Source: Firmicutes bacterium UBA6132
Lineage (GTDB): Bacteria > Bacillota_A > Clostridia > Tissierellales > Sedimentibacteraceae
Direction: 5' to 3'
Assembly (NCBI GenBank): GCA_002435835.1
Contig: DIVM01000266.1
Coordinates: forward strand, 54,132-85,801
DNA: 31,670 nucleotides
In this document: piece after piece, positions 17,762-26,548 of the stretch
Layout: every line of letters starts with the position of its first letter
How positions within the stretch are numbered: position 1 is the first letter of the stretch
Notes under the pieces: model-generated
Database searches by the model: none
Told to the model about the DNA's origin: nothing
The model's input: the letters and a program-made list of their open reading frames with translations, nothing else
Translations under genes and position numbers: made by a program

Positions 17762-19183
17762 ATGAGTAAATATGATTATCTAATCATTGACATAGGAAGC
17801 ACTTATACTAAACAAAGACTTTTTAAAAATTATGAGTTGGCGGCGACTGTACAGTCGCCTACAACAATCGATAATGTCATTAAAGGTATAAATGCAGGCC
17901 GTGACAAAATGAAGGCGATAATAAATGAAAATAATATTAATATTGAAGCAAAGCATGTCCTTGCTTCAAGTAGTGCTGCTGGTGGCTTGAGAATGGTTGC
18001 TATGGGATATATGGCAAATGTTACAGCAAAAGCTGCAAAAGAAGTAGCTATGAACTCTGGGGCTAAAATATTAGAAATTGTATCTAATGAGGATCCAGCG
18101 GATTATAGGGTTCAAATTCTAAGAGAAATAAACCCTGACATTATACTCTTAGCTGGAGGAACTGATTTTGGCGATGAAACATCACTTGTTGAAAATGCGT
18201 CTTTGATTGTTAAAAGTAAAATAAAGGGTGTTGTAGTCATTGCTGGAAATATTAAGGTTCAGGCAGATGCAGCTAAAATATTAAAAGAAGGAAATATTGC
18301 TCATATAAGAGTTCCAAATATAATGCCAACCATTCATAAACTAAATGTAGATGATTCAAGGGAGGCAATTCATAGAGAATTTATAAAGCAAATAACAAAA
18401 GCCCAAGGTCTAAGCATACTTCAAGAAGAAATTACCAATGATAAAATTATTCCTACTCCAGGTGCAGTTTTAATGGCTTCAGAATTATTAGCCAAAGGAA
18501 CATATCTTGAAAAAGGGATAGGTAATATAATTGTAGTTGATTTAGGTGGTGCAACTACTGATGTTCATTCAGTAATACCAGGTCTTGCAAATCTTGAAGA
18601 TGAAGAAATTGGTCTTATAGTGAACAATGAAAAACAAATTTCATTTCGAACTGTTGAAGGAAATTTAGGTATGCGCTTAAGTGCAATGGGAATACTTGAC
18701 ACGGTTAATCCTAAAGCAATACTTTTAAAAAGAGGCATAAAAGATGAAGAACAGTTAGAAGAATTTATTGACTATTGTAAATTTGTTGAAGATAATGCCA
18801 TGCATATAGCTGAAAATGATAAGGAATATTTATTTGATACATTTTTAGCAGAGACTGCTGTAGAAGTTGCGTTAAAAAGACATGCAGGATATATTTCAAC
18901 AGTAGCTGATCCAGTAACTGGAATATCACCAGGTATGCCAATAGGCAGAGATTTAAGAAATGTAGAAACTATTATAGGTGTAGGTGGAATATTTGCACAT
19001 AGGCCTATTGAAGAAAGCAAAAATATTATAAAAAATGCTTTAAAAGATAAAGGTATATCTCTTTTACCAAACAATCCCAATATTATCATAGATGAAAAAT
19101 ATTCATTATACGCAGGCGGTATCATATCACAAATTGATGAAGAGTATGCGTTTCAAGTTTTAAGAAGACAATTTATAAAATAA
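17762..19183 (+). CDS. glmL: GlmL/MutL-like ASKHA ATPase; probable chaperone or reactivator for the B12 mutase
   Basis: The 473-residue protein belongs to the methylaspartate mutase accessory family (GlmL/MutL) with an actin-like ATPase fold. Phosphate loops are seen as DIGSTYTKQR (10-19) and VVDLGGATTD (about 259-268), and an adenosine-site-like VGGIFAH lies near the C-terminus. In clostridial glutamate mutase operons this gene stands between the two mutase subunit genes. No glutamate mutase subunit is present here, so the likely client is 2-methyleneglutarate mutase. Reactivation of a damaged cobalamin holoenzyme is the usual proposal for the family but is not shown by the sequence. The ATG at 17762 has AGGAAAGGA upstream; the frame from 17732 begins inside mii and is rejected. 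Confidence 0.88.
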   Translation: MSKYDYLIIDIGSTYTKQRLFKNYELAATVQSPTTIDNVIKGINAGRDKMKAIINENNINIEAKHVLASSSAAGGLRMVAMGYMANVTAKAAKEVAMNSGAKILEIVSNEDPADYRVQILREINPDIILLAGGTDFGDETSLVENASLIVKSKIKGVVVIAGNIKVQADAAKILKEGNIAHIRVPNIMPTIHKLNVDDSREAIHREFIKQITKAQGLSILQEEITNDKIIPTPGAVLMASELLAKGTYLEKGIGNIIVVDLGGATTDVHSVIPGLANLEDEEIGLIVNNEKQISFRTVEGNLGMRLSAMGILDTVNPKAILLKRGIKDEEQLEEFIDYCKFVEDNAMHIAENDKEYLFDTFLAETAVEVALKRHAGYISTVADPVTGISPGMPIGRDLRNVETIIGVGGIFAHRPIEESKNIIKNALKDKGISLLPNNPNIIIDEKYSLYAGGIISQIDEEYAFQVLRRQFIK

Positions 19184-19205
19184 AAATTTTAGGAGAAACA
19201 AAAAA

Positions 19206-20072
19206 ATGAAAAAAACAACTGTATTAAGACAATTATTAAATGCAAAAGAAATATTAGTAGCTCCAGGAGCACATGATGCTTTAACTGCAAGAGTTATAGA
19301 AAAAGTAGGATTTAAAGCAGTATATATGACAGGATATGGTCAAGCAGCAAGCGCACTAGGAAAACCAGATATAGGCTTATTGAGCATGACAGAAATGCTT
19401 GACAGAGCAAGAAAAATGGTAAGTGCAGTAAATGTACCTGTAATAGCAGATGGTGATACAGGTTTTGGAAATGCAATTACAGTTATGAGAACAGTTCAAG
19501 AATATGAAGCTGCAGGAGTAGCTGCAATTCAGCTTGAAGATCAAGTTGCACCAAAAAGATGTGGACATATGCTTGGAAGAAAAGTTGTAAGCATTGAAGA
19601 AATGGTTGGAAAAATCAAAGCAGCAAAAGCAGCTAGAAAAGATGAAGATTTTGTAATAATTGCTAGAACAGATGCAAGAACAGTGCTTGGAATAGATGAA
19701 GCAATAAAAAGAGCTAAAGCTTATGAAGCAGCTGGAGCTGATGTAATCTTTGTTGAGTCAGTTGAAAGCGAAGAAGAAATGAGAAGAGTTCATGCAGAAA
19801 TAAAAGTTCCTACATTAGCTAACATGGTAGAAGGTGGAAGAACTCCATTATTGAAAGATAGCCAATTAGAAGAAATAGGTTATAGTTTAGTAATATATCC
19901 AACTGCTTCAACTTATGTTTATGCTAAAGCTATGTTTGGTTTAATGAATGATTTAAAAGAACAAGGTACTACTGCAAACTATGTTGATAATATGATTACA
20001 TTCCCTAATTTTAATGAATTAGTTGGATTAGGTGAATTTGCTGAATTAGAAAATTTATATGTTAGAGAATAA
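19206..20072 (+). CDS. dml: 2,3-dimethylmalate lyase
   Basis: It cleaves (2R,3S)-2,3-dimethylmalate to propionate and pyruvate, the last step of the pathway. The 288-residue protein belongs to the isocitrate lyase/PEP mutase superfamily. It has the Mg-binding acidic residues in ADGDTGFGN (about 81-89), the LEDQ segment at 110-113 and the catalytic KRCGH loop at 117-121, the cysteine being the general acid/base of lyases in this group. 2-Methylisocitrate lyase (PrpB) is the closest alternative by family. The position with dmdAB and the absence of methylcitrate genes argue for Dml. AGGAGA precedes the ATG. Confidence 0.93.
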   Translation: MKKTTVLRQLLNAKEILVAPGAHDALTARVIEKVGFKAVYMTGYGQAASALGKPDIGLLSMTEMLDRARKMVSAVNVPVIADGDTGFGNAITVMRTVQEYEAAGVAAIQLEDQVAPKRCGHMLGRKVVSIEEMVGKIKAAKAARKDEDFVIIARTDARTVLGIDEAIKRAKAYEAAGADVIFVESVESEEEMRRVHAEIKVPTLANMVEGGRTPLLKDSQLEEIGYSLVIYPTASTYVYAKAMFGLMNDLKEQGTTANYVDNMITFPNFNELVGLGEFAELENLYVRE

Positions 20073-20122
20073 TTATTAATCAGATTATATTATATATACC
20101 AAATAGATTGGAGAATGTTTAA

Positions 20123-21640
20123 ATGATAAGCGTAATTGTTGATAAATGTAAAGGTTGTAGCATATGTGTAAAAAATTGTCCTTTAGATGCTATAAAAGTA
20201 GTTGGCAAAAAAGCACAAATTAATGAAAAGTGTGTATCTTGCGGAATATGCTTCAGAGTATGCCCTTTTGATTCAATTGAAAAGACAGAAGAGCAAGCGC
20301 CTAAAACTAATAGATGTACACACTGCCCTGTTAGTTGTTCTATACCTGAAGGTGGTACAGGTGCATGTAAGAGATATACAAATGTAAATGGAAATATAAG
20401 AAGAAATAGAAAGCTTGTAGTTGATGCTGTTACTAATGTGCCGGGCAATACAGCATTGCCATACAAACCATTGATAACTGCTGTAGGAGCTGGTACAAGC
20501 TATCCAGACATTGTTCCAGCACCTTTCATAGTTCAAGACAGTGTAAATGGGGTTGATGTTGTAACTGTTGTAACTGAAGCACCATTAAGCTATAGTGGAT
20601 GTAAAGTAAAAATTGATACTAACAAATTCATAGGTGAAGAACGTTCAAATATAAAAAGAGATGGTAAAGTAGTAGGATTTATTACTACTGAAGAATATGG
20701 CTCTAAAATGTTAACTATTGGTGGAGCAAATTTATTAAGTCATGGAAATGATGGATTTGTTGTTGCAAGAACAATAGTAGACTTATGTAATGGCCGTAGC
20801 GTAATATTGAAAGTTGAAAATGGAAGCACTTTGGAAATTAGGCAAGGTGAAGCACCTGTCATAGATGGATTAAAAGAAAAACTTATGAGAGTTGGATGTG
20901 GAAGTGCTACAGTTGGAATGTTTGCAAGACATTTGTGCAATGTAGTAAATGAAGCAATCATACTTGATTATCACGTAATTGGTTTACTTTCAGAGCATTT
21001 TGCAGGTGAAGAAGTAGGCATGAAATATAGTGGTGTAGTTCCTACTGGAGTTAGAAGTACAAGAGGAAGATATTTTGGTGAAAGCGGACATGGCTGGGGT
21101 GGAACAACTATATTGAGCCCTGTTGATGCAGTTAAATCTGTAGATATGAATCTTGCAAAAGCTGGAGATAAAATATTAGTTACAGAAACTACAGGACAAA
21201 AAGCAGCATTATTAGAAGTACAAGTAGATGGAAGTGTTAAAGAAATAGCTATGACAAATGAAGTACTTGAAGTAGTTAAACTTATTACTGAAACATGTGA
21301 AGAATCTAAAGTATCTGTAATTTGTACTGGTGGTACTGGTGGAAGCGCTAGAGCTGGTGTTACTAAATTCCCTAAAAAATTAACTGATGCTGTACATGAA
21401 GAAGAAATTCATATGACAGTTGCTGGGGCACCAGTATTTATATTACCTGGTGGAGGAATTAACTTCATGGTTGCTGTGGATAAAATGGTTCCAGAATCAA
21501 CAACATGGGTACCAACTCCTGCTACAGTTGTTCCTGTGGAATACACTATGACAAGAAATACTTTTGATAAACTTGGTGGACATTCTGACTATATAATAAG
21601 TAAGGAAGAATTACTTGAAAAAATAAATGCAGAGGATTAA
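20123..21640 (+). CDS. hnr: 6-hydroxynicotinate reductase
   Basis: It reduces 6-hydroxynicotinate, probably with ferredoxin, to 1,4,5,6-tetrahydro-6-oxonicotinate. The 505-residue protein starts with a two-cluster ferredoxin domain: C9, C12, C15, C19 and C37, C40, C43, C47. A further set, C65, C68, C72 and C82, could ligate a [2Fe-2S] cluster. This agrees with the reported content of the E. barkeri enzyme: two [4Fe-4S], one [2Fe-2S] and a covalent flavin. The remaining roughly 420 residues form the family-specific catalytic part, rich in Gly motifs (GESGHGWGGTT, CTGGTGGSARAG). A GCGSATVG motif at 258-265 weakly resembles ApbE flavinylation sites. The adjacent UPF0280 gene may supply the transferase. 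Confidence 0.93.
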   Translation: MISVIVDKCKGCSICVKNCPLDAIKVVGKKAQINEKCVSCGICFRVCPFDSIEKTEEQAPKTNRCTHCPVSCSIPEGGTGACKRYTNVNGNIRRNRKLVVDAVTNVPGNTALPYKPLITAVGAGTSYPDIVPAPFIVQDSVNGVDVVTVVTEAPLSYSGCKVKIDTNKFIGEERSNIKRDGKVVGFITTEEYGSKMLTIGGANLLSHGNDGFVVARTIVDLCNGRSVILKVENGSTLEIRQGEAPVIDGLKEKLMRVGCGSATVGMFARHLCNVVNEAIILDYHVIGLLSEHFAGEEVGMKYSGVVPTGVRSTRGRYFGESGHGWGGTTILSPVDAVKSVDMNLAKAGDKILVTETTGQKAALLEVQVDGSVKEIAMTNEVLEVVKLITETCEESKVSVICTGGTGGSARAGVTKFPKKLTDAVHEEEIHMTVAGAPVFILPGGGINFMVAVDKMVPESTTWVPTPATVVPVEYTMTRNTFDKLGGHSDYIISKEELLEKINAED

Positions 21641-21645
21641 AAATT

Positions 21646-22482
21646 ATGATTCAACAGCTTGCTGATAAAAGAGTTTTTATAAACCATGGGCCTACACAAA
21701 TGGTAATAGATGTTTATGTTGAAGATGTTCGTACTCCGGAAATCGGAGTTATAGTGGCAGAACATGTTGTACAACAACTTCAAGAGTTAGCCATTTACAT
21801 GCCTCAACTTAGAGAAATGAGAACTTGTTCTAAAGTTGATAAAAGTTTGCCAGAGGTCCTAAATAAAATGATAGTAGCGGTTGAAAAGAGTGGATATAAT
21901 GAACTTAATACATTAGGTGCCGTTGCCGGTTCTTTTTCAGATATAGCGCTTGAATATGCATTAAAATTAGGTGCAACAAGGGTAATTATTAATAATGGCG
22001 GAGATATAGCTTTAACGGATAATACTAAAAAAAGTATTAAAGTAGGAATACCACTAAACAATGATATTAATAATGGACAATTAATATTAAATATTACAGA
22101 TGATATGAATGTACATGGAATATGCACCAGTGGTATAGGTGGAAGAAGTTTTACAAAAGGTATAGCAACCTCCGCTGTTATATTAGCGGAAAATGCAGCT
22201 ACAGCTGATGCTTGTGCAACTTATATTGCAAACATGACAAATGTGGATGATGAAAATATTACTCGATGTTTAGCTGAAGAAATAGATTCAGGAACAGATA
22301 TACCTGGACAGATGGTGACATTAAAAGTAGGGCAAATAAGTGAACGAAACAAATATAAAGCTCTAAATAATGGATTAAGTGCTGCTGAGGATTTGTATAA
22401 AAAAGGTATAATAAGAGGCGCAATTATATGTATCGGAAATGATATAGTCAAATGTCCAGATGATTTGAATTTGAATGTTTAA
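21646..22482 (+). CDS. UPF0280 family, ApbE-like protein; candidate Hnr flavinyltransferase
   Basis: The 278-residue protein resembles the FAD:protein FMN transferase (ApbE) fold. It shows NNGGD (116-120), TSGIGGRS (161-168) and ATSAVILAENAATADACAT (about 174-192). The last matches the ApbE pattern VTVvA...ADALAT, with D188 and T192 in the positions that bind Mg2+ in ApbE. It is shorter than classical ApbE and has no lipoprotein signal, so it would be cytoplasmic. It starts 5 bp after hnr, using GAGGA in the hnr end, and is thus translationally coupled to an enzyme reported to contain covalent flavin. From memory, related genes accompany hnr in proteobacterial nicotinate clusters. Its function has not been established. 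Confidence 0.78.
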   Translation: MIQQLADKRVFINHGPTQMVIDVYVEDVRTPEIGVIVAEHVVQQLQELAIYMPQLREMRTCSKVDKSLPEVLNKMIVAVEKSGYNELNTLGAVAGSFSDIALEYALKLGATRVIINNGGDIALTDNTKKSIKVGIPLNNDINNGQLILNITDDMNVHGICTSGIGGRSFTKGIATSAVILAENAATADACATYIANMTNVDDENITRCLAEEIDSGTDIPGQMVTLKVGQISERNKYKALNNGLSAAEDLYKKGIIRGAIICIGNDIVKCPDDLNLNV

Positions 22483-22515
22483 TTATGTAAAGTATACAAA
22501 TCAATTTGGGGGAAA

Positions 22516-24513
22516 ATGATGAAAAGTATAAAATTAAAAATTGTAACATATTTTTCTGTTATTATTATAGCTATTTGTGCAGTTTTAGGATATGTATCAC
22601 ATTATGAGGCATCTAAGGTTTTGGTAAGTTCTACAAAATCAGATTTAGAGATTATAGCAATTCAAGCATCAAAAACAATTGAAGCAAGAATGCATGAACA
22701 GTTAGGAAAACTAGAAACATTGGCAGCCCAACCAAGGATAGCTGATCCAAAAAATTCAACAGAGGATAAGTTAGTTCTTCTTACTGAAGAATTAAAAAGA
22801 AGCGGACATAATATAGTAGATTATATAGATGTTAATGGGCATGCTGTTGCAACAAATGGTAAAACATATGAATTAAAGGACAGAGTATTTTTTCAAAAAG
22901 CATTAAAAGGTGAAAGTAATGTATCCGATCCTCTAATCAGTAAAGAAAATGGAACTATCATAATAGTTTATGCAGTTCCAGTTATATTTGATGGAAAAGT
23001 TACAGGTGTAATTGCAGCAGTAAGAGATGGTAGTGCTCTTAGTAATATAGTAAGTGATATCTCCATTGGAGAGAATGGCGAAACATTTATTATTAATAAA
23101 GAGGGGGGAATAGTAGCTCATAAAGACAGTAATCTAGTGCTTGACAGCTATAACCTATTAAAGAGCAGTACTGAAGATACTAGTATGAAGGGTCTTTCTG
23201 ATTTAGTAGGGAAAATGATAAATGCTGAAACTGGAAATGGTGAGTATTCTGATGGTACTGATGATCACCTTATGGGATATACACCTATAAATGGAACAGA
23301 TTGGTCCATAGCTGTTACAGCTCATCATAATGAAATATTGTCAGAGTTGTCACAGTTAGCAAAAGAGTCGCTAAAAATTTCTATTATAATGATAATTATT
23401 GCAGTTGTGCTTGTTTTTCTAATAGGAAGACAAATTGCAAATCCTATTGCATTGATAACAGAGCATATAAAATTAATTGCTTCTGGTGATTTTACAAAGG
23501 ATGTTTCAAAGTCTTTTCTTTCTAAAAAAGATGAAACCGGTGAGCTTTCGAGGGCTATTGATACGCTTAATATAAATTTTATAAAGCTTATAGGAAATAT
23601 AGCAGATACTTCCGATCATGTTGCTGCATCTTCTGAAGAGTTAAGTGCAACAGCTCAACAAACTACAGCTTCATCTGAGGAAATTGCTAGTTCAATTGAG
23701 GAAATTGCTAGAGGAGCTAGTAATCAAGCTCAAGATACAGAAAATGGCTCTTTCAGAGTCAATGAATTAGGTGATTTGATAGAGACTAATAATCAAAATA
23801 TGGAAATCTTAAATGAAGATACTAATAAAGTTATCGAGTTAATTGATGAAGGATTGGAAATTATGAATGATCTTACATTAAAGACATCTGATAATGAAAG
23901 AGCAATAAAGGCAGTATATGAGGATATTATAAAAACTAATTCAAGCGCTGACAGCATTGGTAAAGCCAGTGAGGTCATTGCATCAATATCACAACAGACA
24001 AATTTATTAGCTTTAAATGCTGCAATTGAAGCAGCAAGAGCCGGAGAGCATGGTAAAGGATTTGCAGTTGTTGCTGCTGAAATTAAAAGTCTTGCTGAAC
24101 AATCTGCTGATTCAACTAAATTAATAGATGCAACAGTTGCTGATTTACAGGCTAATTCAATCAACTCTGTAAAAACTATACAAGAAGTTTTAAGCTTTTT
24201 TAAACAGCAAATAGTAAGCGTTGGAAATTCTGAAGATAAGTACAAAGAAATATTAAAGGCAATGAATAATACTGAGAGTGCCATTAAACAATTAAATGTT
24301 TCAGGCCAAGATATGGAAGCTAAAAAGGCTGAAATATTAGATATTATTAAAAATTTATCTGCAATAGCTCAAGAAAATGCTGCTAGTACAGAAGAAGCTT
24401 CAGCTTCAACAGAAGAGCAAGCAGCTTCTATGTCAGAGGTTGGTAAATCTTGTGAGGCACTTGCACAAATAGCCTTAGGATTAAAAGAATCAGTATCAGT
24501 TTTTAAAATTTAA
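22516..24513 (+). CDS. Methyl-accepting chemotaxis protein with periplasmic/extracellular dCache-type sensor
   Basis: A transmembrane chemoreceptor of 665 residues. TM1 lies at about 9-27, a Cache-type extracellular sensor at about 35-285 (including [14 protein letters not shown] and [15 protein letters not shown]), and TM2 at about 291-308. A HAMP domain begins at RQIANPI, and the coiled-coil signalling domain has the conserved hairpin tip at about 490-520 ([28 protein letters not shown], shown in part). No C-terminal CheR-docking pentapeptide is seen. It lies inside the catabolic operon between the UPF0280 gene and ena. This suggests it detects nicotinate or a related ring and is expressed with the pathway. 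The ligand is inference. Confidence 0.92.
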   Translation: MMKSIKLKIVTYFSVIIIAICAVLGYVSHYEASKVLVSSTKSDLEIIAIQASKTIEARMHEQLGKLETLAAQPRIADPKNSTEDKLVLLTEELKRSGHNIVDYIDVNGHAVATNGKTYELKDRVFFQKALKGESNVSDPLISKENGTIIIVYAVPVIFDGKVTGVIAAVRDGSALSNIVSDISIGENGETFIINKEGGIVAHKDSNLVLDSYNLLKSSTEDTSMKGLSDLVGKMINAETGNGEYSDGTDDHLMGYTPINGTDWSIAVTAHHNEILSELSQLAKESLKISIIMIIIAVVLVFLIGRQIANPIALITEHIKLIASGDFTKDVSKSFLSKKDETGELSRAIDTLNINFIKLIGNIADTSDHVAASSEELSATAQQTTASSEEIASSIEEIARGASNQAQDTENGSFRVNELGDLIETNNQNMEILNEDTNKVIELIDEGLEIMNDLTLKTSDNERAIKAVYEDIIKTNSSADSIGKASEVIASISQQTNLLALNAAIEAARAGEHGKGFAVVAAEIKSLAEQSADSTKLIDATVADLQANSINSVKTIQEVLSFFKQQIVSVGNSEDKYKEILKAMNNTESAIKQLNVSGQDMEAKKAEILDIIKNLSAIAQENAASTEEASASTEEQAASMSEVGKSCEALAQIALGLKESVSVFKI

Positions 24514-24535
24514 AAAATTTTAGGAGGATAAAATA

Positions 24536-25696
24536 ATGACAACATTAGCTATTAAAAACATAGGTATTTTAATTACAGGAGATGTAAAAAACCCTGTATC
24601 AAAAGCAAATACAATTATTGTAGAAGATGGCATAATCAAAAAAATAGGTGACGAAAGTATTTTAGGTGGATTAAGTTTTGATAAAGTTATAGATGCAAAA
24701 GGTACAACTGTTGCACCAGGATTTATTGATTCACATGTTCACCCAGTATTAGGAGACTTCACACCAAGAAATAACACTTTAGGCTTCATGGAAAGTTCAA
24801 TGCATGGTGGAGTTACAACAATGATATCAGCAGGAGAATGCCATACACCAGGAAGACCAAAAGATCCTTCAGGAACAAAAGCTTTAGCATTAGTTGCTCA
24901 TAAAAGTTCAGTAAATGCAAGACCAGGTGGTATTAAACTTCATGGTGGAGCTTTAATATTAGAAAAAGGTTTAGAAGAAAAAGATTTTGAAGACTTAGCA
25001 AAAGAAGGCCTTTTCTTAGTAGGCGAAATAGGACTAGGATCAGTTAACACTCCTGAATTAGCAGCTCCAATGGTTAAATGGGCTAAAAAATATGGATTTA
25101 AGGTTATGATGCACACTGGTGGAACTTCAATACCAGGAAGTAGCACAATAACAGCAGATGACGTTATAAATACTGATCCAGATGTAGTATCACATATTAA
25201 CGGTGGGCCAACATCTATAGCATTAAATGAAGTAGATAAATTAGTTAACGATACAAAATTAACATTAGAAATCGTACAATGCGGTAACTTCAAAGTAATG
25301 AAGCATACTATTAATGTAGTAAAAGCAAAAGGTGAATTAGAAAGAATAATAGTAGGAAATGATTCACCATCAGGTACAGGTATTATTGCATTAGGAGTAT
25401 TAAGAACAATATCATATGTAGCATCAGAATCAGATGTTACAGCAGCAGAAGCAATTTGCTTAGCTACAGGAAACACTGCAAAAGTATATGGTTTAAACAA
25501 AGGTTTAATAGAAGAAGGAAAAGAAGCTGATTTCGTAATAATGGATGCACCTATGGGATCAGTAGGAAATAATAGTCTTGAAGCATTAGAAGCAGGAGAT
25601 CTTCCAGGAATTTCAATAGTATTAATTGATGGAAAAGTAATGTTTGCTAAAAGTAAAAATACTCCACCAGCAAATGTTAAAGCAGAAGTACAATAA
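24536..25696 (+). CDS. ena: Enamidase
   Basis: This bifunctional amidohydrolase opens 1,4,5,6-tetrahydro-6-oxonicotinate and deaminates the product to (S)-2-formylglutarate and ammonia. The 386-residue protein has an N-terminal beta-sandwich start and a TIM-barrel metal site. The HxH is at H67/H69 in GFIDSHVHP, with further candidate ligands E164, H193 and H220, and an aspartate in GNDSPSGTG at the end of the barrel. GGVTTMISAGECHTPGRP is typical of the characterised enamidase. The E. barkeri enzyme contains Fe and Zn. AGGAGG lies 7 bp before the ATG. Family alternatives include dihydroorotase and other cyclic amidases. The pathway context decides. Confidence 0.93.
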   Translation: MTTLAIKNIGILITGDVKNPVSKANTIIVEDGIIKKIGDESILGGLSFDKVIDAKGTTVAPGFIDSHVHPVLGDFTPRNNTLGFMESSMHGGVTTMISAGECHTPGRPKDPSGTKALALVAHKSSVNARPGGIKLHGGALILEKGLEEKDFEDLAKEGLFLVGEIGLGSVNTPELAAPMVKWAKKYGFKVMMHTGGTSIPGSSTITADDVINTDPDVVSHINGGPTSIALNEVDKLVNDTKLTLEIVQCGNFKVMKHTINVVKAKGELERIIVGNDSPSGTGIIALGVLRTISYVASESDVTAAEAICLATGNTAKVYGLNKGLIEEGKEADFVIMDAPMGSVGNNSLEALEAGDLPGISIVLIDGKVMFAKSKNTPPANVKAEVQ

Positions 25697-25768
25697 AAAA
25701 ATTTAAGAATAAAAAATAGTGTGATTTAAATAAATATAAATATTTATAAAATTATGGAGGCATTAAAA

Positions 25769-26353
25769 ATGGAATTAAATATTAGAAAGTATTACACATT
25801 TGTAGAAGAAGTTAAAGCAGACGGACAAAAAGCTGTTGAAGGAAGTCACAAAAAAATTTCTATAGCAGTTGTAGTTGAAAATCCTTATGCAGGAAAATAT
25901 GTTGAAGATTTATCAGAATTATCAAAATGGAGCGCTGCAATAACTCCTGAGTTAGTAGAAAAAGCTTTAGCAGCTGCTGGTATATCACAAAGCGAAGTAG
26001 AAAGCTATGGTAAAGCAGCAATAATAGGTGGAAATGGTGAATTAGAACATGGAGCAGCATTATTACACCCTCTATTAGGTAAACCGTTCAGAGAAGCCAT
26101 AGGCGGAGGATTAGCAATAATCCCTTCAGCTAAGAAAATGGGATATCCAGGATGTGCAATAGATGTTCCAGTACATTTCAAGGATGCAGCTTATGTAAGA
26201 ACTCACTATGATGCAATGGAAGTTAGAGTTCCAGATGCACCAAGAGATAATGAAATAGTATTAATTCTTACAATTACAAACTGTGGCAGACCTAATCCAA
26301 GAATAGGTGGACTTCAAAAAGAAGATGCTAAGTGTGAAGACGGCTTAAAATAA
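25769..26353 (+). CDS. 'Amino acid synthesis' family protein (PF06684, DUF1185), function unknown
   Basis: The 194-residue protein resembles the PF06684 family, with the segment KISIAVVVENPYAGKY near the N-terminus, AAIIGGNGELEHGAALLHP in the middle, GGGLAIIPSAKK, and a C-terminal ITNCGRPNPRIGGL. No enzymatic activity is established for this family as far as I know. The ATG at 25769 is chosen because GGAGG (25756-25760) precedes it; the earlier ATG at 25754 overlaps this site. It is the last gene before a strong terminator. From memory, relatives occur next to hnr-, ena- and UPF0280-like genes in other bacteria, which suggests a conserved accessory or repair role in this pathway. Confidence 0.8.
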   Translation: MELNIRKYYTFVEEVKADGQKAVEGSHKKISIAVVVENPYAGKYVEDLSELSKWSAAITPELVEKALAAAGISQSEVESYGKAAIIGGNGELEHGAALLHPLLGKPFREAIGGGLAIIPSAKKMGYPGCAIDVPVHFKDAAYVRTHYDAMEVRVPDAPRDNEIVLILTITNCGRPNPRIGGLQKEDAKCEDGLK

Positions 26354-26470
26354 TATTGTACTTTAGAAGTGTATAAAAATAATTAAATTGTTAGTCAAGT
26401 GTATAACTTTAACTGAAGCATTTTTTTATATATGTTGAGGAAGATTATTTGATGATGTTTTGTCGTCAAT

Positions 26471-26518
26471 ACCCTATATTGTAGACTATGTTATCGTCTA
26501 CAGTATAGGGTGTTTTTT
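26471..26518 (+). terminator. Strong terminator after the nicotinate operon; possible attenuator for the aldolase gene
   Basis: A 16-bp stem with one G-U pair, ACCCTATATTGTAGAC (26471-26486) with GTCTACAGTATAGGGT (26496-26511), has a 9-nt loop and is followed by GTTTTTT. The aldolase ribosome binding site begins only 17 bp later, leaving no room for a promoter between them. Confidence 0.93.
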
Positions 26519-26548
26519 AATTGTATTATATTTTAGGAGGAAATGATA

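Noticed and set aside
24940..25500. Minus-strand 186-codon frame inside ena
   Set aside because: It is antisense to a well-supported enzyme gene and has no recognisable domain. Similar long antisense frames lie opposite other genes here, such as 28743-29363.
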